17,990 nt of DNA from UBA5436 sp964346085 (GTDB lineage Bacteria; Bacillota; Clostridia; Saccharofermentanales; DTU023): assembly GCA_964346085.1 (NCBI GenBank), contig CAYFSZ010000024.1:1-17990 (forward strand). Direction: 5' to 3'. The position numbers and the translations under genes are program-made. This document shows, piece by piece, positions 1 to 6,572 of the stretch. Numbering within the stretch: position 1 is the stretch's first letter; each line of letters begins with the position of its first letter. Under the pieces are notes generated by a model. The model worked only from the letters and a program-made list of their open reading frames with translations. It was not told the DNA's origin and ran no database searches.

Positions 1-11
1 GGAGGCCAAAG

Positions 12-51
12 AAAGAACTCCAAGATTACAATAATTTTGGGGTTCTTTTTT
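12..51 (+). terminator. Rho-independent terminator of an upstream gene
   Basis: Arms AAGAACTCCAA (13-23) and TTGGGGTTCTT (37-47) form an 11-bp stem with one G-U pair and a 13-nt loop, followed by a T-run (48-51 and beyond). No coding region is visible before it, so it most likely ends transcription of a gene left of the window. Confidence 0.75.
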
Positions 52-228
52 GTTTGTATCAACATAGATAATTGCAATAAATTTAGGATATATGCAAATA
101 TCATGTTTTAATTGCATATAAATTCTATTAGTTTTGTTTAGTTTTACAATATCGAAAACTGCATGAAATTAGTATGCTTTTCATACAGCTTATTTGAGGT
201 AAGTATGTTTTTTATTTAAGGAGAGTAT
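52..228. other. A+T-rich intergenic spacer with small repeats
   Basis: This non-coding stretch holds a perfect 9-bp inverted repeat, TATATGCAA (89-97) and TTGCATATA (112-120). It also holds a near-identical direct repeat, AATTGCAATAAATT (70-83) and AATTGCATATAAATT (110-124), and a small hairpin GTATG/CATAC (172-186). A good ribosome site AAGGAG lies at 218-223. I could not find a -35/-10 pair with correct spacing, so the promoter of the next gene is unassigned. Confidence 0.5.
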
Positions 229-1298
229 ATGAAATTATCTAAGAGTGTTCAATCTGTATTTGTCATGCTTATTATGTTGGTTAATATGGTTCCGCAAATT
301 GTTTTTGCTCAACCTATGGAGTCTACCGAATTATTTAGAGATTCTAGTGTTACCAGTACCGAACCATCATCTGTTTACGATCATGTTATTTCTGATGAAT
401 TAGTCACTGAGAGTATTAGTGAATCTATTTCTAGTTCAGAATCAACGAATGAAAGTAGTAAAGAATCAGAAATCGTTGAAACAATGACTTCTTTTGAAGA
501 AGAAACTACTGTTGTAGAAGAAAATAATACAGAATTTAGCATTCAAAATAAGACGAATACTTTGACAACTGACACAACTAATTCTGAATCAGGAATAGTG
601 ATGCAAGTTGAAGATAATATTTTCACTTTTGAAACATATATGATCAACCGATAACTTATACATATTTTGTAAAAGAAATCATACCTGAGAATTATCAAGT
701 AGAACATGGTATTAACTATGCTGAGAATAATGGATCAATAACGAATGTTTATATACCTCCACTTATTAATATTTCTGCAACGAAAGAGTGGATAGGTGGT
801 GATGCATCAAATCGTCCGATAATCTATTTCGAACTTTATCGTTTCATTGAAAATGGCGATTCAGAACGAGTTCTGATTTCTGCCAAGGAGTTAAAAAACG
901 GTGTGACAGAAGTTACTTGGGAGAATGTACCCAAAACAGATTTAAATGGGAATCTTTATACGTACTTTGTAAAGGAAATTGATTATTGGGGGAACTACCT
1001 TCCACCAGAAGGATATGAGAAAGAAGAAAATGGTTTAACTGTAATCAATCGCTGGATACCAACAGATGAACCAGAAGAGACAACAATTGAGGAGACAACT
1101 ACAAATTCTTCTGAAACAGTTACAAGTATTGAAACAACTATTTCATCATCATCCCCATCTCAACATCCCCAGCCAAATCATATTGTGCGTACAGGAGAGA
1201 CTGTCATGTCTGGCATAGTAGTTGTATTACTTATGAGCATTGGAATTATTTTTTACTTGATGAAACAAAAAATAAATCATCATAAAAATAGCAATTAA
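229..1298 (+). pseudogene. Frameshifted Cna_B-domain cell-surface protein
   Basis: Two reading frames make one broken gene. The first (229-654) starts 5 nt after AAGGAG. It encodes a signal peptide with likely cleavage after VFA (residue 27), then a Ser/Thr/Glu-rich segment, and stops at 654. The second frame is open from about 633 to 1298. It carries the end of one Cna_B domain (YTYFVKEIIPENY), a complete second Cna_B domain (about 771-1058, containing TKEW, VTWENV and YTYFVKE), a Thr/Glu/Ser-rich stalk, and a C-terminal sorting-like tail: IVRTGE, a hydrophobic helix and a basic end. The gene is 1070 nt, one short of a multiple of three. Restoring one A at 631-634 gives a continuous 356-residue protein reading FTFENIYDQ across the joint. 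The GTG near 903 lies inside a domain and is not a real start. Intact relatives are sortase-anchored adhesins or stalk proteins. A sequencing error is the main alternative to true decay. Confidence 0.8.
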
Positions 1299-1303
1299 CG
1301 AGT

Positions 1304-1334
1304 AAAGGCTTTTCGTAAATGAAAAGCCTTTTTT
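1304..1334 (+). terminator. Rho-independent terminator after the surface-protein pseudogene
   Basis: Arms AAAGGCTTTTC (1304-1314) and GAAAAGCCTTT (1321-1331) pair perfectly over 11 bp with a 6-nt loop, followed by further T residues to 1334. It begins 5 nt after the stop codon, which separates the surface gene from murD. Confidence 0.9.
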
Positions 1335-1371
1335 GATGATGTTAAGGAAAATGATAAATTACTTGAAATCA

Positions 1372-1400
1372 TTTTCATCATTTCATTAATTCTATATAAT
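1372..1400 (+). promoter_or_regulatory. Putative murD promoter
   Basis: A perfect -10 TATAAT (1395-1400) lies 17 nt after a TTTTCA box (1372-1377), which matches the -35 consensus at 4 of 6 positions. It sits between the preceding terminator and murD. The -10 box lies inside the loop of the adjacent inverted repeat. Confidence 0.55.
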
Positions 1401-1420
1401 TAAATTTGAATTAATGAAAT
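1380..1420. repeat. 13-bp perfect inverted repeat around the -10 box
   Basis: ATTTCATTAATTC (1380-1392) and GAATTAATGAAAT (1408-1420) are exact reverse complements separated by 15 nt that contain TATAAT. A smaller symmetric element, TGAAA/TTTCA, overlaps the -35 area (1364-1377). The placement suggests an operator for a dimeric regulator, or a 5'-leader hairpin if transcription starts further upstream. The function is inferred only from position. Confidence 0.5.
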
Positions 1421-1436
1421 ATAGGAAGACAATAAA

Positions 1437-2867
1437 ATGAATAGGAAATTCGAGGAGTTTTTAAACTCTTTAAAACATAAAAAAGTAGCTGTCATTGGTG
1501 TGGGGATAAGCAATGAACCACTTCTCAGAATATTAGCTTCTCATGAAGTTCAAGTAGAAGCATTTGATAAAATTTCCAAAGATTCAGATCGAGCAAAATT
1601 TTTGAAGAAGAGCTTTGAACAATTGAATTATTCCATTAATTGGAATTTAGGAGAAGATTATCTCGAGCATTTATCTGGTTTTGATCTGATTATCAGAACA
1701 CCAGGTATGATGCCTTATGAAGAACATTTACTTCACGAAAAAGCCAAGGGTGCTATTATCACATCTGAAATGGATTTATTTATACAATTTTGTCCAGCAA
1801 AAATATATGGAATAACGGGCAGTGACGGAAAATCCACAACCACGAGTATGGTGTATGCAATGCTTCAAGAACAAGGCTATGATGTATATTTGGGTGGTAA
1901 TATAGGCAATCCATTATTGGAACAATTAACTAGAATTAATGAAGATGCGAAAGTCGTATTAGAGCTTTCTAGCTTTCAACTCATCGATCTTACTAAAAGT
2001 CCCAATGTTTCTGTTTTGACAAATGTGACACCAAATCATTTAAATGTACATCAAAGTTTAGAAGAATACATTGAAGCAAAACGTCAAATTTATAAACATC
2101 AAAGTATTGCAGATACTGTTGTCATCAATGGGTTAAGCGAAGAATTTGCAAAGGACTGGGAAATCATCAAATCTAACATTATCTGGTTCAATCAAAGATA
2201 TGCAAATTGCAAACATAAATCATTTCAAACATCGCAACATCAGCTAGGATATTATGAACGAAATCAAAATCTGTTTATTCCAATTTGTGACGAGAAAGAC
2301 TTACATGTTTTTGGATCTTTTAATATTCAAAATGCCTTAGCTGCAATGGCTGCTGTATCCGAAGATGTAGATGTTGAACACATGAAAAAAGCAATACAAT
2401 CTTTTAAAGGATTAGAACATCGGATAGAATTTATACGAGAAATCAATGGATTCAAATTTTATAATAGTTCCATTGACAGTTCTCCGGAACGTAGTAAACA
2501 TTCTATTTCAGCTTTTATCGAGAGACAAATTTCTGTCACTTTGATAATGGGAGGACAAGATAAAAACTGTGATTATTCAGATTTAGGAAAATACATTTGT
2601 GCAGCAACTTCAAATGTTATTTTATTCGGCGAGAATGCTATGCTGATTGAAAAACAAATAGAAGAAGAAGCTCATTTAGTCGGAAAAAGCAAAAAAGAAA
2701 TGAATATAATTCATTGCAACAATTACGAACAAGCGGTACATAAGGCCATGCTAATTAGTCATGAAGGAGACGCAATTTTACTAACGCCAGCAGGAACATC
2801 ATTTGATCATTTCTCTAATTTTATGGAACGTGGTAAAGTGTTTAAGCAAATCGTAGAAGAATTGTGA
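1437..2867 (+). CDS. murD: UDP-N-acetylmuramoylalanine--D-glutamate ligase (MurD)
   Basis: MurD adds D-glutamate to UDP-MurNAc-L-alanine using ATP, a cytoplasmic step of peptidoglycan precursor synthesis. The 476-residue protein has a Rossmann-like N-terminal domain (KVAVIGVGISN near residue 16). The ATP-binding loop GITGSDGKSTTT lies near residues 125-136, with GGNIGNP and LELSSFQL after it, then TNVTPNHLNVH, and FNIQNALAA opening the last part of the central domain. The C-terminal ligase domain carries GLEHRIE and FYNSSIDSSPERS (341-352). Length and the GSDGK[ST]T loop match the clostridial-type MurD as I recall it. The usual NDS there is NSS (343-345), a mild departure. The ribosome site AGGAAG is modest. 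An intergenic hairpin leads into the AI-2E gene. Family assignment is firm; MurD rather than another Mur ligase rests on the Rossmann N-terminus and the overall pattern. Confidence 0.9.
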   Translation: MNRKFEEFLNSLKHKKVAVIGVGISNEPLLRILASHEVQVEAFDKISKDSDRAKFLKKSFEQLNYSINWNLGEDYLEHLSGFDLIIRTPGMMPYEEHLLHEKAKGAIITSEMDLFIQFCPAKIYGITGSDGKSTTTSMVYAMLQEQGYDVYLGGNIGNPLLEQLTRINEDAKVVLELSSFQLIDLTKSPNVSVLTNVTPNHLNVHQSLEEYIEAKRQIYKHQSIADTVVINGLSEEFAKDWEIIKSNIIWFNQRYANCKHKSFQTSQHQLGYYERNQNLFIPICDEKDLHVFGSFNIQNALAAMAAVSEDVDVEHMKKAIQSFKGLEHRIEFIREINGFKFYNSSIDSSPERSKHSISAFIERQISVTLIMGGQDKNCDYSDLGKYICAATSNVILFGENAMLIEKQIEEEAHLVGKSKKEMNIIHCNNYEQAVHKAMLISHEGDAILLTPAGTSFDHFSNFMERGKVFKQIVEEL

Positions 2868-2870
2868 AAA

Positions 2871-2890
2871 TAGCGATTGAAAAATTGCTA
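2871..2890 (+). other. Small intergenic hairpin between murD and the AI-2E gene
   Basis: TAGCGATT (2871-2878) and AATTGCTA (2883-2890) form an 8-bp stem with one G-U pair and a GAAA loop. No T-tract follows, so it is not a standard terminator. It may tune mRNA processing between two co-transcribed genes. Confidence 0.4.
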
Positions 2891-2907
2891 AATTAGATGG
2901 AGTAATA

Positions 2908-4098
2908 ATGCTAAAAAAATCAGATAAAAATTTCATAATAAGAGTCCTTTTACTTATCATAATTGGGATTATTATTGTTGTTAAAATAGATGTTTTAGGA
3001 GCGTTTATTTCCAGTTTCTTTAGTCTGTTAGCCCCCTTGTTTGTAGGTATTTTATTAGCTTTATTTTTAAATAGACCTGTTGAATTTTTTCAAAAACAAT
3101 TTCGAAAAATTCATTACTTTAATAATCAAAGAGCAAAAATTCCTGCAGTCATTATTTCTTATTTATTAACGCTTGGAATTATTATTTCTTTATTCTTGAT
3201 TATGATTCCTCAATTAATTGATAGCTTTGCGGAGTTTATTTCTAATTTTGATTCTTATTCAAGAACTTTTACCAGTACAGTTGATCAAGCTAGTGAATGG
3301 GTAGAACAGTACAACATTGATCCAATACTAATTTCAGATTTCAGTAATCGAGGTTTGGAATTTATTACAACACTACTACAATCTTTGCCAGCTATTCTGA
3401 GCAAAGTTGTATCAGGTCTTGTTTCGATTGTTGCGGCTTTCTCGTTAGGTGTCATTATTTCAATTTATATTATGTTTGATAAAAAACGAATCAAACGACA
3501 GTTTTTGAGAACCATTGCGGCGTTTACACCTGTGAAGAGTCATGTTCAGTTTTTGCATATTGCCAATATTGTTCAAATGAACTTTTCTACCTATATTTAT
3601 ACCCAAGTAACTGAAGGACTTATTCTTGGAATACTCTTCTTTATAGGGACATCAATTTTAGGATTTCCATATGCTTTGATTATTAGTGTTATAAATGGCT
3701 TGTCCGTATTAATTCCAATCGTTGGTGCATGGGTTGGTGCTGTAGGAGGCGGTATCATTGTTCTCTTCGCCAAACCAGATATGATCGTGACATATTTAAT
3801 TTTTGTTGTTGTCATGCAAATGATTGAAAATAATCTCATCTATCCTAGAAGAATGACTGATTCTGTCGGTTTGCCCCAAATTTGGGTGTTGGTTGCAATT
3901 ACTTTAGGTGGTGGATTATTCGGTATTTTAGGAGCGTTGCTGGCGGTTCCTGTCGCTTCGATTGCATATCAATTATTATCAGAAAGTGTTTCTAAAAAAG
4001 AACAAGTTAGAAGACTCGAAAATAATCGAAAAACAATGGAAGATGGACAAATTTTAGATGATGTCAATAAATCTTCTGAAGAAAAAGAATTAGAATAA
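2908..4098 (+). CDS. AI-2E family transporter / integral membrane protein
   Basis: This 396-residue polytopic membrane protein of the AI-2E transporter family (PF01594) begins with two hydrophobic segments (about residues 10-26 and 29-54). A third lies near 75-98 and is followed by a soluble stretch. A C-terminal cluster of helices carries the family hallmark ENNLIYPRRM, then a glycine-rich GGGLFGILGALLAVPVA segment. The tail is charged and cytoplasmic (Lys/Glu-rich, about the last 45 residues). Members include TqsA-like exporters and Na+/H+ or other small-solute transporters, so the substrate cannot be named. GGAG (2899-2902) precedes the start by 5 nt. The gene lies 40 nt after murD with no terminator between, so the two are probably co-transcribed. 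The family is clear; the transported molecule is unknown. Confidence 0.88.
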   Translation: MLKKSDKNFIIRVLLLIIIGIIIVVKIDVLGAFISSFFSLLAPLFVGILLALFLNRPVEFFQKQFRKIHYFNNQRAKIPAVIISYLLTLGIIISLFLIMIPQLIDSFAEFISNFDSYSRTFTSTVDQASEWVEQYNIDPILISDFSNRGLEFITTLLQSLPAILSKVVSGLVSIVAAFSLGVIISIYIMFDKKRIKRQFLRTIAAFTPVKSHVQFLHIANIVQMNFSTYIYTQVTEGLILGILFFIGTSILGFPYALIISVINGLSVLIPIVGAWVGAVGGGIIVLFAKPDMIVTYLIFVVVMQMIENNLIYPRRMTDSVGLPQIWVLVAITLGGGLFGILGALLAVPVASIAYQLLSESVSKKEQVRRLENNRKTMEDGQILDDVNKSSEEKELE

Positions 4099-4108
4099 TG
4101 TTTTTATT

Positions 4109-4138
4109 TTGACATTTTAACCAAAGGATTGTTGTAAA
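4109..4138 (+). promoter_or_regulatory. Putative promoter of the DUF1002 gene
   Basis: A consensus -35 TTGACA (4109-4114) is followed after 18 nt by TGTAAA (4133-4138), a 4-of-6 match to the -10 box. It lies in the 99-nt gap after the AI-2E gene. The weak -10 keeps confidence low. Confidence 0.4.
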
Positions 4139-4197
4139 TTTGCATAAGTGTCTTTTGTTAAGTCAATATTAAGATATGTTTACTCAAGGAGGTATTT

Positions 4198-5115
4198 ATG
4201 AATAAACAGAATGTTATCAAAAAATCTTTTTTAGCTGTTTTATGTAGCTTATTGACTATAATTCTATTTACACAACCAGTTTTTGCTATTAGCAATTGGG
4301 AGAATGATTACTTTGCTCATGGTGCAGGTTTATCAGATTCTCAATTAGAAGAAACAGAAAGATTAATCGGTATTCCTCAAGATGAAGAATTGAAAAATAT
4401 TATTGTTACCGGTGCTGATTATGAACAATTCACTGGTCGTGCAATAGATGATGCTAACTTATACTCGTCAGCGATTATTTCAAAAACAGAAGCAGGTAGT
4501 GGAGTGCACGTATATATCAACACTCCAGAAAATATTACTGAAATTAAGGATCATCAATTTATGAATGCAGCTTTAACCTCAGGTATTACGGATGTGAATA
4601 TTGTTGTCGGTTCACCGATTCCCGTAACTGGTGAAAGTGCATTAATTGGTGTTTATAAGGCATTAGAAGATGCTGGATATGAAATCAATCAAGAAGCGAC
4701 AAAAACTGCAACAGATGAGTTAGTTGTCGTCAATGAAATTAATCAAAATAACAAGGATAATGCAGATTTTAATTCAGAAGAATTTAGTAAAGCAATCGCT
4801 GAAATCAAAAAACAAATTGCTGACAATTCTGATAAAGGATCTCTGGATACAGACCAAATTAATATCATTATCAATAATGTCTTCAATCAGTACAATATTA
4901 ATATTAGTGATGCAGACAAGGCGAAACTAGCATCTTGGTTAGAAGAATTCAAACAATTGGATATTGACTGGGGATTGATTGCAAACGAGTTAAGTGGGGT
5001 AGGTGATTTCATCTCTAAACGAGGTGGTGAGATTTATGAATGGGGACAAGAGTCAGGTTTTTTTGCAAAAATATGGCAAATAATCAAGGATTTCTTTGAT
5101 TCGCTATTTGGGTAA
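4198..5115 (+). CDS. Secreted DUF1002 family protein (YpuA-like)
   Basis: This is a 305-residue exported protein of unknown function. A signal peptide (two Lys, a hydrophobic core, then QPVFA) is probably cut after Ala30. The mature part resembles DUF1002 (PF06207; Bacillus YpuA is a member). It has an N-terminal segment with GLSDSQLEETERLIG, a central region INTPENITEIKDHQFMNAA, a conserved-looking block VNIVVGSPIPVTGESALIGVYKA (given here as key words VVGSPIPVTG and GVYKAL), then a polar helical region rich in Asn, Asp and Lys. There is no LPxTG motif and no obvious lipobox, so it is likely secreted or loosely wall-associated. A strong AAGGAGGT ribosome site is present. It follows two envelope genes, which fits a surface role, but no enzymatic motif is visible. 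I saw no convincing terminator after it. Confidence 0.8.
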   Translation: MNKQNVIKKSFLAVLCSLLTIILFTQPVFAISNWENDYFAHGAGLSDSQLEETERLIGIPQDEELKNIIVTGADYEQFTGRAIDDANLYSSAIISKTEAGSGVHVYINTPENITEIKDHQFMNAALTSGITDVNIVVGSPIPVTGESALIGVYKALEDAGYEINQEATKTATDELVVVNEINQNNKDNADFNSEEFSKAIAEIKKQIADNSDKGSLDTDQINIIINNVFNQYNINISDADKAKLASWLEEFKQLDIDWGLIANELSGVGDFISKRGGEIYEWGQESGFFAKIWQIIKDFFDSLFG

Positions 5116-5191
5116 ATTAAAGTTAATGTACGGAATGAACATTCGAATATTAGAATTACGTGAAAGTTCTTAGATATTCAAAAAATATATT

Positions 5192-5202
5192 TGCTATATA
5201 CT
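5192..5202 (+). promoter_or_regulatory. Possible extended -10 promoter of the purine operon
   Basis: TGCTATATACT carries a TGn extension directly before a TATATA/TATACT -10 box. The same TTTGCTATA core occurs in the purB promoter. No good -35 box is visible at 16-18 nt. Transcription from here would start near 5207 and include the whole riboswitch that follows. Confidence 0.4.
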
Positions 5203-5241
5203 TTCATAAATATCAATGTTACAATCGTTACATAATTTAAA

Positions 5242-5315
5242 AAATTCTTAGTGACTGACGGTATTAGTTGAATGAACAACATGAAGCTAAGAATTTGAAA
5301 ATCGACCGTCTGGGT
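5242..5315 (+). promoter_or_regulatory. ZTP (pfl) riboswitch aptamer controlling purE and the purine operon
   Basis: The RNA shows the conserved halves of the ZTP/pfl motif: GTGACTGACGG (5251-5261) and ACCGTCTGGGT (5305-5315). P1 is a perfect 10-bp stem (AAATTCTTAG 5242-5251 with CTAAGAATTT 5287-5296). A short P2 is GTTG/CAAC (5267-5270, 5277-5280). The pseudoknot pairs GACGGT (5257-5262) with ACCGTC (5305-5310), and a short P3 is ATC/GGT (5301-5303, 5313-5315). From memory the pattern closely follows the Fusobacterium ulcerans ZTP riboswitch. The class binds ZMP/ZTP, derivatives of AICAR that rise when 10-formyl-tetrahydrofolate is low, and turns expression on. Location just before a purine operon that contains AICAR transformylase and PurN supports the call. 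Confidence 0.93.
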
Positions 5316-5348
5316 ACACAAATCTTATTGATTCGTGTACCCTTTTTT
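5312..5348 (+). terminator. Riboswitch expression-platform terminator
   Basis: GGGTACACAAATC (5312-5324) and GATTCGTGTACCC (5330-5342) form a 13-bp stem with one A-C mismatch and a 5-nt loop, followed by six T residues (5343-5348). The first bases of the left arm (5312-5315) are also the end of the aptamer core and P3. Ligand-bound aptamer and full terminator therefore compete, which is the arrangement of a transcriptional ON switch. Confidence 0.9.
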
Positions 5349-5382
5349 ATTTCTATCAAAGAGATAACCACGAGGAGGTACT

Positions 5383-5859
5383 ATGAAAAAAGTAGGAATC
5401 GTAATGGGAAGTGATAGTGATATGCCTATCATCAACAAGGCAAAGTCCATTCTGGACAGTTTCGGAGTTGATTATTCAGTCAACATTTATTCAGCCCATA
5501 GAACACCAGATCAGGCATTAGAGTATGCCAGAAATGCCAAAGAGAATGGATACGGCGTCATTATTGCAGCTGCAGGGATGGCGGCTCATTTAGCAGGCGT
5601 TTTGGCTGCGAATACAATTTTGCCAGTGATTGGAATACCTTGTAAATCTTCCGTGTTGGAAGGAATGGATGCTCTGCTTTCGACTGTTCAAATGCCTGGC
5701 GGAATTCCAGTAGCAACAGTTGGTATTGATAATGGTAAAAACGCTGCTTTGTTAGCTATTCAAATTTTAGCATTAGAAGACAGTGATTTGGCTGACAAGT
5801 TAGTCGAATATCGCCAATCTGAAAAACAGAACGTTTTAGATAAAAACGCAAAATTATAA
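5383..5859 (+). CDS. purE: N5-carboxyaminoimidazole ribonucleotide mutase (PurE)
   Basis: PurE makes CAIR, the substrate of PurC, in de novo purine synthesis. The 158-residue length is usual for the family. GSDSDMP lies at residues 9-15 and SAHRTP at 37-42, with AAGMAAHLAG at 63-72, PVIGIPCKSS at 81-90 and VQMPGGIPVAT at 102-112. The SAHRT signature, rather than the HKT form, points to class I, which rearranges N5-CAIR made by PurK. No purK is present in the window, so it may lie elsewhere, or this PurE may use AIR and CO2. It is the first gene of the operon, 34 nt after the riboswitch terminator T-run, with a strong GAGGAGGT ribosome site. Confidence 0.95.
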   Translation: MKKVGIVMGSDSDMPIINKAKSILDSFGVDYSVNIYSAHRTPDQALEYARNAKENGYGVIIAAAGMAAHLAGVLAANTILPVIGIPCKSSVLEGMDALLSTVQMPGGIPVATVGIDNGKNAALLAIQILALEDSDLADKLVEYRQSEKQNVLDKNAKL

Positions 5860-5874
5860 TTTGAGAGGTCCAAT

Positions 5875-6561
5875 ATGAACAAAAATCTGATTTATCAAGG
5901 AAAAACAAAAGATGTATACGCTTTAGATAATGGCAATTATATGCTGAAGTTTAAAGACGATTGTACAGGAAAAGATGGCGTATTTGATCCAGGTGAAAAT
6001 GCTGTGGGATTATCAATTGAGGGTGTTGGGAATATCAATTTAAGAATGACCACCTGTTTTTTTGAAATTTTAAAAGACAGAGGGATAAAAACTCATTATG
6101 TATCTTCAAACCTTGATGAAACAACAATGGAAGTTTTACCAGCAAGCGTATTTGGTAAAGGACTAGAAATTATTTGCCGATATAAAGCTGTTGGCAGTTT
6201 TTATCGTCGCTATTCAGACTATGTAGAATTGGGCCAGGATTTAAATGCCTATGTCGAAATGACATTCAAAAATGATGAGAAGGGTGATCCACTCGTCACA
6301 AAAGATGGTCTCGTTGAACTTGATGTAATGACTGCGGAACAATATGATGAAGTCAAAAGACAAACCCAAGAGATAACACAAATTGTAGCTGAGGAGATGA
6401 AAAAACGAGGCTTAGACCTATACGATATAAAGTTTGAGTTTGGCTATGACAAAGATGGCAATGTCATGTTAATTGATGAAATTTCCTCAGGGAATATGAG
6501 AGTTTATAAAGATAACGAATATATTCAGCCTCTTGAATTAAACAAATTGTTTTTTGCTTAG
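5875..6561 (+). CDS. purC: Phosphoribosylaminoimidazole-succinocarboxamide synthase (PurC), divergent type
   Basis: PurC is an ATP-dependent ligase joining aspartate to CAIR to give SAICAR. The 228-residue protein has the N-terminal nucleotide-binding YQGKTKDVY (7-15) and LKFKDDCTGKDG (24-35), CRYKAVGSFYRRY (101-113) in place of the classical NRAAGS-like motif, FKNDEKGDP (131-139) and DEISSGNMR (201-209) in place of DEISPD. These differences mark the variant PurC subfamily that I associate with Clostridia-like genomes; the core FKDD and DEIS elements are kept. It starts 15 nt after purE with a GAGAGG ribosome site and is part of the same riboswitch-controlled operon. Confidence 0.93.
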   Translation: MNKNLIYQGKTKDVYALDNGNYMLKFKDDCTGKDGVFDPGENAVGLSIEGVGNINLRMTTCFFEILKDRGIKTHYVSSNLDETTMEVLPASVFGKGLEIICRYKAVGSFYRRYSDYVELGQDLNAYVEMTFKNDEKGDPLVTKDGLVELDVMTAEQYDEVKRQTQEITQIVAEEMKKRGLDLYDIKFEFGYDKDGNVMLIDEISSGNMRVYKDNEYIQPLELNKLFFA

Positions 6562-6572
6562 AAAGGTAAATT

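Noticed and set aside
631..656. Programmed frameshift in the surface gene
   Set aside because: There is no classical slippery heptamer or downstream pseudoknot at the joint, and the region already shows other signs of decay.
903..1298. A separate 131-residue gene starting at a GTG
   Set aside because: The frame is open back to about 633 and encodes domain sequence continuous with it. There is no ribosome site before 903, so it is the 3' part of the broken surface gene.
3597..3839. Minus-strand open frames opposite the AI-2E, purine and purB genes
   Set aside because: They lie wholly antisense to strong conserved genes, lack ribosome sites and show no recognisable domains. They are by-products of codon composition.
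5131..5150. PurR-type PurBox upstream of purE
   Set aside because: One CGAA core occurs at 5144-5147 and GAATG/CATTC form a small palindrome, but there is no paired second box with the usual spacing and flanks.
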